DNA of 64,000 nt from Loktanella sp. DSM 29012. Lineage in GTDB: Bacteria > Pseudomonadota > Alphaproteobacteria > Rhodobacterales > Rhodobacteraceae. This document shows, in pieces, positions 34,786-47,442 of this stretch. The notes under the pieces were generated by a model. That model made no database searches, was not told the DNA's origin, and saw only the letters and a list, made by a program, of their open reading frames with translations. The DNA is taken from the NCBI RefSeq assembly GCF_900110705.1, contig NZ_FOEJ01000001.1, positions 627,501 through 691,500 of the forward strand, read 5' to 3'. The translations under genes were made by a program, and so were the position numbers. Within the stretch, counting starts at the first letter, position 1; each line of letters opens with the position of its first letter.

Positions 34786-36900
34786 ATGGCCTTGTCGCGC
34801 CGCAGTCAACGGATGAATTCGACGATTTGGCCCGGTTTCGTGGATGCGATGACGGGGCTGTTGCTGGTTCTGATGTTCGTCCTCACGATCTTTATGGTGA
34901 TCCAGTTCGTTCTGCGCGAAACGATCAGTGGTCAGGCGACGCAACTGGATGAACTGGCAGGACAGATCGCGTCACTGACGACGGCGCTGGGCCTTGAACA
35001 ATCGCTGACGGCGACGTTGACCGCCGACCTTGATCTGGCCAGTGAAACCGCCGATGCGCAGGCCAGCCGGATCGCAGCCTTGATCGGTGAACGCGACGCG
35101 GCTGCTGACGCGCTGGTTGCCGCACAAAACACCATTACCGGATTCGAGGCACAGGTCGCGGGCCTGCTCGCACAGCGCAGCGATCTGACGGCCCAGGTCG
35201 ATGACCTGCAAAACCGCGAAGCTGCGCTGCTCAGCGAACAGGAACAGTTGAACCTCGCCCTTGCGACGGCCCGTGACGAGGTCGACGCCCAGGCCGAGGC
35301 AGCGCGCCTCGCCGCTGCCCGACGCGAGGCATTGCAGGCGATGATAGCCGATCTGGAACGTCAGACCGCCGACCAGGGCACCCAGATTTCCGATCTGGAG
35401 GCAGCACAACTGGCGGATGCCGCGGCGGCCGAGGCGTTGCGGCAGCGTTTGTCGGATGCTGATGCGGAACTGACGGCGATGACTCTCGCGCTTGAGGAAC
35501 AGCGCCGTGAGGCCGAGGAAACCCTGACACTGTTGGCCGCGACGCGGGCTGCACGCGACGAGTTGGACATGAACCTGTCCGCTGCCCTTCTGGCCCAGCA
35601 GCAGGCCGAAGGCGATCTGTCGGCGGCGCTCTCGCAGGGCGATGATCTGGATGCCCGGCTGGTTGCGGCATTGGCGCTACAGGAAAGCACGGCCGCCGAA
35701 CTGGATGCGGCCCGGGCGGCGCTGGATGCCAGTCAGGCGCAGGCAGAGGACCTGACCGCACGGTTGGCGGCTGCCGCGATCGCAGGGCGACAGACCGAAG
35801 CGGAACTGGACAGCGCGCGCGCTGCACTCGACGCCGCACTTGCCGATGGGGCGGCGCAACTGGACGACATTCAGGCGCAACTGGCAGCAGCCATCCTGGC
35901 GCAGCAGGCCGCTGAAACGCAGGCAGAAAACGCAGGCGCTCGTTCTGCAACCCTCGAGGATCGTCTGGCCGAAGCGTTGCTGGCGCGGGATGAATTGTCC
36001 GCACAGGTGAACGCGCTGCGCGAGACGACAACGGTCGATGATCAGGAACAGGCAGACATCAACGCGCGTCTGGCCGCCGCACTTGCCGCGCGCACCGATG
36101 CCGAGAATCTGGCAGACCAGCAGTCCGCCGCGCTGGCCGAGGCCAATCGCCGCCTGAGCGAGGAAGAGGCACAAAGCGCCGAGGCGCAGCGCCAGACCGC
36201 CCTGTTGAACGAACAGGTGGCGGCCCTGCGCACGCAGGTGGGTACGCTGCAATCCCTGTTGAACGTCGCCAATCAGGACAGTCAGGACGCCGATGTGCAG
36301 ATCGAGCAGCTGGGCGCACAGCTGAACACCGCGCTGGCGCGCGTCGCTGCCGAAGAACGCCGCCGCCGTGCACTGGAAGAGGCGGAGCGTACCCGGCTCG
36401 AGGCCGAGGCGGCCCGCCTCGCCGCCGAGGCGCAAAACCTCGAACGGTTCCGGTCGGATTTCTTTGGTCAGGTGCGCGAGGCTGTCGAGGGGCTGGCTGG
36501 CGTTCGGATCGAGGGCGACCGTTTCGTGTTCTCGTCAGAGGTGCTGTTCAACCCCGGATCGGCCACGCTCTCGCCCCAGGGCCGCGGCGAGATCGCGAAT
36601 GTCGCCAGCCTTTTGCGCCAGATCGCATCCGATATTCCCGACAGCATCGACTGGATCATCCGCGTCGATGGCCATACGGACAATGTCCCCCTGTCCGGCC
36701 AAGGCGAGTTTCTGGATAACTGGGAACTGAGCCAGGCGCGCGCCCTGTCGGTCGTCCGCTACATGGAGGATTTTCTGGGTATTCCTCCGACCCGGTTGGC
36801 GGCAAACGGGTTCGGGGAATTTCAGCCGATCAACAGCGCCGATACGCCCGAGGCCCGCGCACAGAACCGCCGGATCGAGCTGAAACTGACAGAGCGTTAA
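34786..36900 (+). CDS. MotB/OmpA-like protein with a very long coiled-coil stalk
   Basis: A 704-residue protein with one N-terminal membrane segment (about residues 16-43) carrying Asp20 in PGFVDAMTGLLLVL, the position of the proton-accepting Asp of MotB-type stators. Residues 47-565 are a continuous alanine/glutamate/glutamine-rich coiled coil. The C-terminal OmpA/peptidoglycan-binding domain (about 585-704) has DGHTDNVP (from about residue 628) and RAQNRRIELKL. It is much longer than MotB, ExbD or TolR because of the stalk. It is encoded with the channel protein in one operon. Likely a periplasmic force-transmitting rod anchored in the wall. Confidence 0.9.
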   Translation: MALSRRSQRMNSTIWPGFVDAMTGLLLVLMFVLTIFMVIQFVLRETISGQATQLDELAGQIASLTTALGLEQSLTATLTADLDLASETADAQASRIAALIGERDAAADALVAAQNTITGFEAQVAGLLAQRSDLTAQVDDLQNREAALLSEQEQLNLALATARDEVDAQAEAARLAAARREALQAMIADLERQTADQGTQISDLEAAQLADAAAAEALRQRLSDADAELTAMTLALEEQRREAEETLTLLAATRAARDELDMNLSAALLAQQQAEGDLSAALSQGDDLDARLVAALALQESTAAELDAARAALDASQAQAEDLTARLAAAAIAGRQTEAELDSARAALDAALADGAAQLDDIQAQLAAAILAQQAAETQAENAGARSATLEDRLAEALLARDELSAQVNALRETTTVDDQEQADINARLAAALAARTDAENLADQQSAALAEANRRLSEEEAQSAEAQRQTALLNEQVAALRTQVGTLQSLLNVANQDSQDADVQIEQLGAQLNTALARVAAEERRRRALEEAERTRLEAEAARLAAEAQNLERFRSDFFGQVREAVEGLAGVRIEGDRFVFSSEVLFNPGSATLSPQGRGEIANVASLLRQIASDIPDSIDWIIRVDGHTDNVPLSGQGEFLDNWELSQARALSVVRYMEDFLGIPPTRLAANGFGEFQPINSADTPEARAQNRRIELKLTER

Positions 36901-37865
36901 TTCAGCACGATTTCGGATTTCAGGACTGCCAGACGTCGGTCGTCGCGGAACAACTCGACCAGACCAATATGCAGGCCCGGTTGCCAGCCACCGGGCGGCG
37001 TGCGTCTGCCGCCTGCCCGGAACAGCTGCGCCTGTGTCCGTTCGAGGGTCTGAACATTTTCGAATATCGGTTTCATGTCCGGGCCGATAATCGTCAGGCG
37101 CAGCTCGTCGGCCGCGCGCGCGCCGAACATATATCCCCACAGCACCAACGCATCAGAGGTCGTCGTCAGATCATCGGCTGCAGCGTTGCCCGCCTTGATC
37201 GCGTCATAGGAAGGTACGGCGTCGCTGAAACCGGCTGCGATGATTCCGCCGGGGGGCGTTGGCGTGACATCCGACCACAACCAGTCCTGTTCGGGGGCGT
37301 CGCAACTGATGACGCCATCAGGATCGTAGGGATCAACGACCTGACCGTTCTGCCGGACAGACAGGTGCAAGTGTGGAAACTGGGTCTGACCTGACAGGCC
37401 GACCTGCCCCAACGGGGTGCCAGCAGTAACCAGGTCGCCGTTGGAGACACTGATCGACCCCTGGGCCAAGTGGCAATACTGGGTCTCCCAGCCGTTTTCG
37501 TGACTGATGACAATACCATTCCCGCATTCCCGCCCGGATACGTCCGGGGCCGTCGCGTCGACTTGCAAGGCGTCTGCCATGCCGTCGCGCACCCCTGTGA
37601 CCACACCGTCGGCTGCGGCCAGCACGGCCACGCCAGCGGCCTGTGCCGCCAGCGATGGCAGGGCGAAATCCGTGCCCTTGTGCCCGTCATAGGTCAGGCT
37701 GCCGCAGCGAAAATCAGACGCGCCTGCCGTCGGGTCGTGATCCACGACCTGCTGAATGTGGCAGTCGATGCCAAGATCACAGTCTATCGGCTGCGCCAAT
37801 GAAAAATCCCCCGCAGCCGATTTGGCTGCGAGGGACAATATCGCAATGGTCGCAAGCCGGATCAT
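36897..37865 (-). CDS. LytM/M23 peptidoglycan endopeptidase
   Basis: A 322-residue M23 metallopeptidase with a signal peptide (residues 1-19). The zinc site is complete: His62 and Asp66 in GHKGTDFA, His167 in HLHLSV, with catalytic His132 (YCHLAQG) and His165. Several cysteines (30, 35, 54, 114, 131) suggest disulfides. It cuts peptide cross-links in peptidoglycan or recruits an amidase. It converges with the stalk gene, overlapping it by four bases, and its stop codon is upstream of nothing else. Its start overlaps the clpA stop as ATGA, so it is co-transcribed with clpA. Confidence 0.92.
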   Translation of the reverse strand: MIRLATIAILSLAAKSAAGDFSLAQPIDCDLGIDCHIQQVVDHDPTAGASDFRCGSLTYDGHKGTDFALPSLAAQAAGVAVLAAADGVVTGVRDGMADALQVDATAPDVSGRECGNGIVISHENGWETQYCHLAQGSISVSNGDLVTAGTPLGQVGLSGQTQFPHLHLSVRQNGQVVDPYDPDGVISCDAPEQDWLWSDVTPTPPGGIIAAGFSDAVPSYDAIKAGNAAADDLTTTSDALVLWGYMFGARAADELRLTIIGPDMKPIFENVQTLERTQAQLFRAGGRRTPPGGWQPGLHIGLVELFRDDRRLAVLKSEIVLN

Positions 37866-40177
37866 TTGGCCGTCAGCAGGGGTGGCTTCTTTCCGGCAAT
37901 CTTGCCTTGCTCCGGCTCTTCGAACCGCAGCTCCAGTTCGCCATCCTTGACGCCGACCTTGACCAGTCCGCCCTTGACCAGTTTGCCGAACAACAGTTCC
38001 TCGGCCAGCGGCTTCTTGATGTTTTCCTGAATGACGCGGCCCAGCGGACGCGCACCCATTTTCACATCATAGCCCTTGTCTGCCAGCCATTCGGCGGCCT
38101 TGGGCGTCAGTTCGATGTGAACGTTCCGGTCGATCAACTGCGCCTCAAGCTGGAGGACGAACTTGTCGACAACCTTCATGATCACTTCCTTGGGCAGCGC
38201 GCCAAAGCTGATGATCGCGTCCAGACGGTTGCGGAATTCCGGCGTAAAGATCCGTTCAATCGCCGCCGTATCCTCGCCCTCGCGGGTTTCGCGGCCGAAG
38301 CCCATGGCATTCTTGCCCATCTCTGCGGCACCGGCGTTCGAGGTCATGATCAGGATCACGTTGCGGAAATCGGTGGTCCGGCCGTTGTGGTCGGTCAGTT
38401 TCCCGTGGTCCATGACCTGCAACAGGATGTTGTAGACATCCGGATGCGCCTTTTCCATTTCGTCCAGCAGCAGCACGCAATGTGGGTTCTGGTCGACACC
38501 GTCGGTCAGCATCCCGCCCTGATCGAATCCCACATAGCCCGGAGGTGCACCGATCAGACGCGAAACCGCGTGTTTCTCCATGTACTCGGACATGTCGAAC
38601 CGGATCAGTTCCACACCCAGCGTGTCCGCCAGTTGTTTCGCCACCTCGGTTTTGCCGACACCAGTCGGGCCCGCGAAAAGGTAGTTGCCGATTGGCTTTT
38701 CGGGTTCGCGCAGGCCGGCACGGGCCAGTTTGATGGCAGAGGACAGCGCCTCGATCGCCTTGTCCTGACCGAACACCACCCGCTTGAGCGACTTTTCGAG
38801 ATCCTTGAGAACCTCGGCATCGTCCTTGGTGACGTTCTTGGGCGGGATACGCGCAATCTTGGCAACGACGTTCTCGATTTCCTTGACGCCGATGGTCTTG
38901 CGACGCTTGGATTCGGGGATCAGCTGCTGGCTGGCACCCGCCTCGTCGATCACGTCGATTGCCTTGTCCGGCAGCTTGCGGTCGTTGATGTAACGCGCCG
39001 CCAGTTCCACAGCGGTGCGGATCGCATCGGCCGTGTATTTGACGTTGTGATGCTCTTCGAAATAGGGCTTGAGGCCGCGCAGGATCTTGACGGCATCCTC
39101 GACCGAAGGCTCGTTGACGTCGATTTTCTGGAACCGGCGTGACAATGCACGGTCCTTTTCGAAATGCTGACGGAACTCCTTGTAGGTCGTGGACCCCATG
39201 CAGCGCAGCTTGCCACCCTGCAACGCAGGTTTCAGCAGGTTGGACGCGTCCATCGCGCCGCCAGAGGTCGCACCGGCCCCGATGACCGTGTGGATTTCGT
39301 CGATGAACAGAACCGCATCCTTGTGATTCTCCATCTCGGTCATCACGGCCTTCAGGCGTTCCTCGAAATCGCCGCGATACCGTGTACCGGCCAGCAATGC
39401 GCCCATGTCGAGGCTGAAGATCGTGGCACCTGCCAGCACTTCGGGCACTTCGCCATTGACTATCTTGAAGGCGAGACCTTCGGCGATTGCGGTCTTGCCC
39501 ACGCCGGGATCACCCACCAGCAGCGGGTTGTTCTTGCGGCGGCGGCACAGCACCTGGATGCAGCGTTCGACCTCGTGGGCGCGACCGATCAGCGGATCGA
39601 CATCGCCCTTGCCGGCCTTGGCATTCAGATCGACGCAGTATTTTTCCAGCGCGGTTTCCTTGCCGTCGCCATCGGTGACGCTCTCGTCTTCCTGTTCGGT
39701 CGCGCCGGTGATGGGACGGGATTCGCCGTAGGCCGGATCCTTGGCCACGCCATGCGCGATGAAATTCACCGCATCGTAGCGGGTCATGTCCTGTTCCTGC
39801 AGGAAATAGGCCGCGTTGGATTCGCGTTCCGCAAAAATGGCGACCAGCACGTTGGCACCCGTCACTTCGTTACGGCCGGACGATTGCACGTGGATCGCGG
39901 CCCGCTGGATGACGCGCTGGAACGCGGCGGTCGGCACCGCCTCGGACCCTTCTACGTCGGTTTCCAGCGTCGACAGATCGTCAGAGATGAAATCTTCCAG
40001 ATCCTTGCGCAGTTCATCAAGGTCGACGGAACACGCCTTGAGGACGCGCACGGCGTCGGGTTCGTCGATCAACGCGAGCAAGAGGTGCTCTAGCGTGGCG
40101 AGTTCATGGCGGCGCGCATTTGCCAGCGCAAGTGCGCCATGAATGGACTGTTCGAGCGTTGCGGAAAATGATGGCAC
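37862..40177 (-). CDS. clpA: ATP-dependent protease specificity subunit ClpA
   Basis: Hexameric AAA+ unfoldase (771 residues) that feeds substrates to ClpP. Domains: N-domain (1-150), D1 with Walker [10 protein letters not shown] near residue 220, D2 with GPTGVGKTE near residue 500, and C-terminal D2-small. The IGL-like ClpP loop is expected in D2. The start codon is GTG at 40177 with AAGGAG eight bases upstream. The clpS adaptor gene, often adjacent, is not in the immediate upstream region. The M23 peptidase gene follows with an ATGA overlap. Confidence 0.96.
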   Translation of the reverse strand: MPSFSATLEQSIHGALALANARRHELATLEHLLLALIDEPDAVRVLKACSVDLDELRKDLEDFISDDLSTLETDVEGSEAVPTAAFQRVIQRAAIHVQSSGRNEVTGANVLVAIFAERESNAAYFLQEQDMTRYDAVNFIAHGVAKDPAYGESRPITGATEQEDESVTDGDGKETALEKYCVDLNAKAGKGDVDPLIGRAHEVERCIQVLCRRRKNNPLLVGDPGVGKTAIAEGLAFKIVNGEVPEVLAGATIFSLDMGALLAGTRYRGDFEERLKAVMTEMENHKDAVLFIDEIHTVIGAGATSGGAMDASNLLKPALQGGKLRCMGSTTYKEFRQHFEKDRALSRRFQKIDVNEPSVEDAVKILRGLKPYFEEHHNVKYTADAIRTAVELAARYINDRKLPDKAIDVIDEAGASQQLIPESKRRKTIGVKEIENVVAKIARIPPKNVTKDDAEVLKDLEKSLKRVVFGQDKAIEALSSAIKLARAGLREPEKPIGNYLFAGPTGVGKTEVAKQLADTLGVELIRFDMSEYMEKHAVSRLIGAPPGYVGFDQGGMLTDGVDQNPHCVLLLDEMEKAHPDVYNILLQVMDHGKLTDHNGRTTDFRNVILIMTSNAGAAEMGKNAMGFGRETREGEDTAAIERIFTPEFRNRLDAIISFGALPKEVIMKVVDKFVLQLEAQLIDRNVHIELTPKAAEWLADKGYDVKMGARPLGRVIQENIKKPLAEELLFGKLVKGGLVKVGVKDGELELRFEEPEQGKIAGKKPPLLTAK

Positions 40178-40278
40178 GGCTGTGCTCCTTTTCTCGAGCG
40201 CGGACGGGATGCCGCGTTTGCCTGTGTTTCCAAGGTCAGACGAATTTGGCCAACCTTCAAGATTTTTCTGTCATATGA

Positions 40279-40309
40279 TGTTCACAAATTCACTGACGTG
40301 CCGTGAACA
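40279..40309. promoter_or_regulatory. Inverted repeat between clpA and gloB
   Basis: TGTTCAC (40279-40285) and GTGAACA (40303-40309) form a seven-base perfect inverted repeat with a 17-base spacer in the gap upstream of clpA and downstream of gloB. It could be an operator for clpA or a weak terminator for gloB. Confidence 0.35.
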
Positions 40310-40332
40310 CCGGACATGGTCGTCTCTTTTGC

Positions 40333-41094
40333 CTAGACGCGGTCACGCCGACCGCGGATTTCGGCGAAAATTTCGGCAGGTTGTGAATCCGACATGTTCA
40401 ACGCTTGCGCCAAATTCGGATCGTCGGCCCGCAGGAAAGGGTTGGTGTCCAATTCCAGCGACAAAAGCGACGGCACAGTCGCATGGCCGTTTTCACGCGC
40501 CTGCCGTGTCGCTTCGTATCTAGAGTTAATCGCTGGATTGCCGGGTTCAAGAGATGCGGCAAAGCGCGCATTGGTCATCGTGTATTCGTGACCCGAACAG
40601 ACCTGCGTGGCCGGGTCGAACCCCCGCAGTTTTTGCAGGCTGTCCCACATCTGGGCGGGGGTGCCCTCGAACAGGCGGCCACATCCCATCGCCATCAGGC
40701 TGTCGCCGGTGAACAACAGCTTTTCCAACGGCATGTGAAATGCGATGTGCCCGATGGTGTGCCCCGACACGTCCAGCACGTCGACATCGGATCCCAGCAC
40801 GGTGAACGTGTCGCCGTCGGATACGGCCAAATCCAGTTCGGGCAGGCGGTGCGCATCCGCCGCCGCGCCAATGACACGGCATCCGCCTCGCAGTTCGGCG
40901 ACGCCCTGCACGTGATCGTCGTGGTGGTGGGTCAGCAGGATATCGGTCAGCGTCCAGCCGCGCGCGGTCAGTGCTGCCCGGATCGGGGCGGCCTCTGGCA
41001 CATCGACGACAGCCGTGTCGCCCGTCGCGCGGTCATGAATCACATAGGCATAGTTGTCCGAAAGACACGGGACGGTGATCAGTTCAACGGGCAT
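40333..41094 (-). CDS. gloB: Hydroxyacylglutathione hydrolase (glyoxalase II)
   Basis: Metallo-beta-lactamase-fold thioesterase (253 residues) that hydrolyses S-D-lactoylglutathione to lactate and glutathione, the second step of methylglyoxal detoxification. The binuclear metal motif LTHHHDDHVQG is at about residues 54-64. SGHTIGHIAF and FTGDSLMAMGCGRLFEG supply further ligands, and CSGHEYTMTNARFA the substrate-binding block. AAAGGTAAG precedes the ATG. It is divergent from the methyltransferase gene. Confidence 0.96.
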   Translation of the reverse strand: MPVELITVPCLSDNYAYVIHDRATGDTAVVDVPEAAPIRAALTARGWTLTDILLTHHHDDHVQGVAELRGGCRVIGAAADAHRLPELDLAVSDGDTFTVLGSDVDVLDVSGHTIGHIAFHMPLEKLLFTGDSLMAMGCGRLFEGTPAQMWDSLQKLRGFDPATQVCSGHEYTMTNARFAASLEPGNPAINSRYEATRQARENGHATVPSLLSLELDTNPFLRADDPNLAQALNMSDSQPAEIFAEIRGRRDRV

Positions 41095-41152
41095 GGTCTA
41101 CTTACCTTTGTTCTTGCTAGAATGACGTGACCCTAAACAGGACCGCCATCCG

Positions 41153-41887
41153 ATGCACCTCGACGTTCTGGACCTGCGCCGCTTCTATTACCGAAGCGCC
41201 CTTGGCCGGGCTGCGCAGCGTGTCATACGTGATGAACTGGTGCGAATCTGGCCAGAGGCAAAGGGCCAGACCGTCGCAGGTTACGGTTTTGCCGTTCCGC
41301 TGCTGCGGCCCTATCTGCCGGATGCCCGCCGCGTCATCGGGTTGATGCCGGGGCCGCAGGGCGTGATGCCCTGGCCGGCAGGCGAAAAAAACGTATCGGT
41401 CCTGTGTGATGACACCCACTGGCCGCTGCCGACGGGCATGGTGGACAAGCTCGTCGTGATGCACGGGCTGGAAACCTCTGACCACCCGGCAGGGGTCTTG
41501 TCCGAATGCCATCGCGTGCTGGGGCCGGGGGGCAGTGCGGTTTTCATCGTGCCGAACCGGGCGGGCATGTGGGCGCGGTCGGACCGCACGCCGTTTGGAT
41601 TCGGCCGTCCCTACCTGACCGGCCAGCTGGACGATCAGCTGCGCGCGCATGGGTTCATGGTGCGACATGCGACCGCAGCCCTGTATCAACCGCCATCGCA
41701 ACGGGCGCTCTGGCGCAAGACGGCGGCCTTTCTCGAACGGGCCGGTCACAAGATCCCCTGGCTGGCAGGCGGCGGGGTGCTGATCGTCGAGGCCGGTAAA
41801 TCCCATGCACCCATGCCGGGTGGCGGCACGGCGGTCAGAATTAAGCGTCCGCAGCGTGTGCATGACCACCAGCCCGCACCCGCGTGA
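41153..41887 (+). CDS. Class I SAM-dependent methyltransferase-like protein
   Basis: A 244-residue protein with a methyltransferase-type Rossmann fold. The motif I glycine loop is degenerate ([14 protein letters not shown]), while the post-[23 protein letters not shown] and [18 protein letters not shown] (motif II/III) are typical. The C-terminal region has a hydrophobic segment and a basic tail. It pairs divergently with gloB, a frequent arrangement in Rhodobacterales. Target molecule unknown; weak motif I leaves SAM binding unproven. Confidence 0.8.
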   Translation: MHLDVLDLRRFYYRSALGRAAQRVIRDELVRIWPEAKGQTVAGYGFAVPLLRPYLPDARRVIGLMPGPQGVMPWPAGEKNVSVLCDDTHWPLPTGMVDKLVVMHGLETSDHPAGVLSECHRVLGPGGSAVFIVPNRAGMWARSDRTPFGFGRPYLTGQLDDQLRAHGFMVRHATAALYQPPSQRALWRKTAAFLERAGHKIPWLAGGGVLIVEAGKSHAPMPGGGTAVRIKRPQRVHDHQPAPA

Positions 41888-41941
41888 CATGCGCGCGGAA
41901 ATTCTTTGGACGAAACCCATAATATGCGGCGCTTGTCAGAG

Positions 41942-41969
41942 TTGCGGACCACGCACACCTCTGTTACAT
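41942..41969 (+). promoter_or_regulatory. Possible promoter of the atp operon
   Basis: TTGCGG (41942-41947), 16 bases, then TTACAT (41964-41969), about 100 bases upstream of atpH, in a 182-base gap that holds no gene. The match is moderate and the call is tentative. Confidence 0.3.
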
Positions 41970-42069
41970 CCGCGCTGACTTTTACGGCCCAACGCTTCGT
42001 TTTTGGGTAAAACCTTAATGCCTGCATGGTCCCTAGCGGATTCGCGGGCCTTTGATCGGAAGGGTGGAC

Positions 42070-42630
42070 GTGTCCGAACCAGCTTCGATTTCTCAAGGTA
42101 TCGCCAAGCGCTATGCGCTCGCGGTGTTTGAACTGGCCAAAGACGGCAACGAGTTCAAGGTCATGGAGGGTGACGTGGTCGCGCTTCAGGCCGCATTGAA
42201 CGACAGCGCAGACCTGCGTGATCTGATCCATTCGCCGATCTACGGTCGCGATCAGCAATTCGCCGCAATCCGCGCGGTGGCTGCAAAAATGAAACTGTCC
42301 GACACGATGTCGAACCTTCTTGGCCTGCTGGCTGACAAGCGTCGTCTGTTCGTGCTGCCCGGCATTCTGACCACCCTGCGCGACATGCTCGCCGAGGAGC
42401 GTGGCGAAGTAACTGCCGAAGTGATTACCGCCAAGGCCCTGACCAAGGGTCAAAGCGAGAAGCTGGTGAAAACACTGTCCGACCAGTTCGGCAAGTCCGT
42501 CACCATCGACGAAACCGTCGACCCCGCCATTATCGGCGGTCTTATTGTCAAAGTGGGCTCCAAGATGATCGATACCTCGATCCGCTCCAAGCTCAATGCA
42601 CTCCAGAACAACATGAAAGAGGCCGGATAA
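42070..42630 (+). CDS. atpH: ATP synthase subunit delta
   Basis: Stator subunit of F1Fo-ATP synthase (186 residues) that links the top of F1 to the peripheral stalk. GIAKRYALAVFELA at the N terminus and FGKSVTIDETVDPAIIGGLIVKVGSKMIDTSI near the C terminus are family signatures. The start is GTG at 42070 (MSEPASISQGIAKRY), with GGAAGGG about five to eight bases upstream; a TTG at 42052 would extend it by six residues. It heads the F1 operon, with atpA starting immediately after its stop. Confidence 0.95.
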   Translation: MSEPASISQGIAKRYALAVFELAKDGNEFKVMEGDVVALQAALNDSADLRDLIHSPIYGRDQQFAAIRAVAAKMKLSDTMSNLLGLLADKRRLFVLPGILTTLRDMLAEERGEVTAEVITAKALTKGQSEKLVKTLSDQFGKSVTIDETVDPAIIGGLIVKVGSKMIDTSIRSKLNALQNNMKEAG

Positions 42631-44166
<1,536 letters not shown>

Positions 44167-44192
44167 TTCAGCTCGAGAGAGGAGTTTAGGTT

Positions 44193-45080
44193 TTGCCTAG
44201 TCTCAAGGACCTTAAAAACCGGATCGCGTCGGTCAAATCGACCCGCAAGATCACCAAGGCCATGCAGATGGTGGCCGCCGCGAAACTGCGGCGGGCACAG
44301 GATGCTGCCGAAGCTGCGCGTCCCTACACGGAACGGTTCAACGCAGTGATGGCTGGTCTGTCGCAGGCCGCAGAGGGTTCGCCCGCTGCGCCGAAACTGC
44401 TGGCCGGAACGGGCAGCGATCAGACGCATCTGCTGATTGTGATGACGGCAGAGCGCGGTCTGTGTGGTGGTTTCAACGCCAACATCGCCAAGCTTGCACG
44501 TCAGCACGCCACCCGGCTCAAGGGTGAAGGCAAGACCGTCAAGGTCCTGACCGTTGGAAAGAAAGGTCGTGACGCCCTGCGCCGTGATCTGGGCGAGTTG
44601 TTCGTCGGCCACGTCGATATGACAGACGTCAAGCGGGTCGGTTACGCCGATGCGCAGGGCATCGCCAAGGACGTGCTGGCACGTTTCGACAACGAGGAAT
44701 TCGATGTCGCTACGATCTTCTTTGCGCGCTTTGAAAACGTCGTCAGCCAGCATCCGACGGCTCAGCAGATCATCCCTGCCAAGTTCGAAGAGGTCGCTGA
44801 CGCCAACGTCAGCGACGCGTCGAACACGCTCTACGACTACGAGCCCGGCGAAGAGGCGATCCTTGCCGACCTGCTGCCGCGTGGCGTGGCAACGCAGATC
44901 TTTGCGGCGCTGCTGGAAAACGCGGCCTCGGAGCAAGGCGCGCGGATGTCCGCCATGGACAACGCGACCCGCAACGCAGGAGAGATGATCGACGACCTGA
45001 CCATCGAATTCAACCGCTCGCGCCAGGCCGTCATCACCAACGAGCTGATCGAAATCATTTCCGGCGCGGAAGCGCTGTAA
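44193..45080 (+). CDS. atpG: ATP synthase subunit gamma
   Basis: Central rotor shaft of F1 (295 residues). N terminus [35 protein letters not shown] and C terminus [40 protein letters not shown] form the coiled-coil rotor; the middle is the Rossmann-like globular part. The start codon is TTG at 44193, with a strong GAGAGGAG about 11 bases upstream and no ATG that would keep the family N terminus. Confidence 0.97.
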   Translation: MPSLKDLKNRIASVKSTRKITKAMQMVAAAKLRRAQDAAEAARPYTERFNAVMAGLSQAAEGSPAAPKLLAGTGSDQTHLLIVMTAERGLCGGFNANIAKLARQHATRLKGEGKTVKVLTVGKKGRDALRRDLGELFVGHVDMTDVKRVGYADAQGIAKDVLARFDNEEFDVATIFFARFENVVSQHPTAQQIIPAKFEEVADANVSDASNTLYDYEPGEEAILADLLPRGVATQIFAALLENAASEQGARMSAMDNATRNAGEMIDDLTIEFNRSRQAVITNELIEIISGAEAL

Positions 45081-46523
<1,443 letters not shown>

Positions 46524-46532
46524 GGAGCCGAC

Positions 46533-46970
46533 ATGGCAGACAACCTGCAATTCGACCTTGTCTCGCCCGAGCGCCGTCTGGCGTCGGTCGAGGCAACTGA
46601 AGTTCGCATCCCCGGTGCGGACGGCGACCTGACGGCCATGGCCAACCATGCGCCGACCATCACCACGTTGCGCCCCGGTATCATGACCGTCGTGCACAGT
46701 GGCGGGTCCGATGAATATGTCGTGGTCGGTGGCTTTGCCGAAATCACGGCAACATCGGTGTCGGTTCTGGCTGAATCAGCTCTGCCGCGTTCCGAAATGA
46801 CGCAAGAGGTGTTCAACAAGATGATGGAGGACGCCCACGCAGAAATGCAAAAGGCGAAAACCATCGAAAACGAACCCGGACCCGTCGACGACGCGGCGCG
46901 CCTGATCGCTGATATGGTCGCAATCGGCACGCATATCGGTCTGGATCCAAAGCAGTCGAATTTTGGCTGA
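46533..46970 (+). CDS. atpC: ATP synthase subunit epsilon
   Basis: Rotor subunit (145 residues) at the base of the gamma shaft, an intrinsic modulator of ATPase activity. The N-terminal beta-sandwich ([29 protein letters not shown]) is typical; the C-terminal helical part is short and acidic, as in alphaproteobacteria, where epsilon inhibition is weak or replaced by the zeta protein. AGGAG lies five bases before the ATG. Last gene of the operon before a terminator. Confidence 0.96.
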   Translation: MADNLQFDLVSPERRLASVEATEVRIPGADGDLTAMANHAPTITTLRPGIMTVVHSGGSDEYVVVGGFAEITATSVSVLAESALPRSEMTQEVFNKMMEDAHAEMQKAKTIENEPGPVDDAARLIADMVAIGTHIGLDPKQSNFG

Positions 46971-46998
46971 TCCGACTGATAACGGACAATTCAAAAGA

Positions 46999-47024
46999 GG
47001 GGCTGGCATTGCTGGCCCCTTTTT
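46999..47024 (+). terminator. Terminator after atpC
   Basis: GGGGC (46999-47003) pairs with GCCCC (47015-47019), extended inward by G-T pairs, and TTTTT follows. It lies 28 bases after the atpC stop. Confidence 0.8.
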
Positions 47025-47094
47025 GCTGCACAATCGCCTCAATTCATGCAGATTGTCGTGCAAGTCAGTGGTAATTTACATTAAGTGACATTTG

Positions 47095-47442
47095 ATGCGC
47101 AGAATTGAAAATAATGCCGTCGGCATTGATCAGGGCGATCTCGTACTATTCTCTGATTTCGAGGACGACGGGGCCATGTGGACGGGCGAGGGGCCACGCG
47201 TCACGCGGCAGCGCGTCAATTTCGGCGAGCTTTACGCAGATACGCCGCTGGTTCATGTGTCGCTGTCGATGTGGGATATTTCCAATTCCGCGAACAGTCG
47301 CGTCGATATCACGTCCGAAAACATTGCGCGTGACGGTTTCGATGTCGTGTTCCGGACATGGGGCGACACGCAGGTCGCCCGCGTGCGAGTTGCTTGGATG
47401 GCAATAGGCACCCTCCGGTCAGAGGATGCCTGGGACATCTGA
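47095..47442 (+). CDS. H-type lectin domain protein
   Basis: A 115-residue protein consisting of one H-type lectin domain, the fold of snail agglutinin HPA and of discoidin C-termini. Visible family features are the LFSDFEDDGAMWTGEGPRV start, the VNFGELYADTPLVHVSLSMWD strand pair and the final FRTWGDTQVARVRVAWMAIG. No signal peptide is seen. The ATG at 47095 follows a weak context with no clear ribosome site; TTG at 47092 is an alternative. It lies 70 bases after the atp terminator and converges exactly with prs. Sugar-binding in the cytoplasm or on release is unproven. Confidence 0.85.
   Translation: MRRIENNAVGIDQGDLVLFSDFEDDGAMWTGEGPRVTRQRVNFGELYADTPLVHVSLSMWDISNSANSRVDITSENIARDGFDVVFRTWGDTQVARVRVAWMAIGTLRSEDAWDI

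Noticed and set aside
34930-36470. Possible tandem DNA repeats within the stalk gene
   Set aside because: The alanine/glutamate-rich coiled coil gives a repetitive look, but no exact tandem unit is visible; it is heptad-type composition.
33621-36900. Zorya-type anti-phage system (ZorAB-like pair)
   Set aside because: The channel/anchor plan is similar, but no ZorC, ZorD or ZorE is present, and the long rod is on the periplasmic OmpA protein rather than on the MotA-like tail.
40178-40332. Sigma-32 promoter upstream of clpA
   Set aside because: A CTTGAA-like -35 occurs at 40256-40261 (minus strand), but no convincing -10 is found at proper distance.
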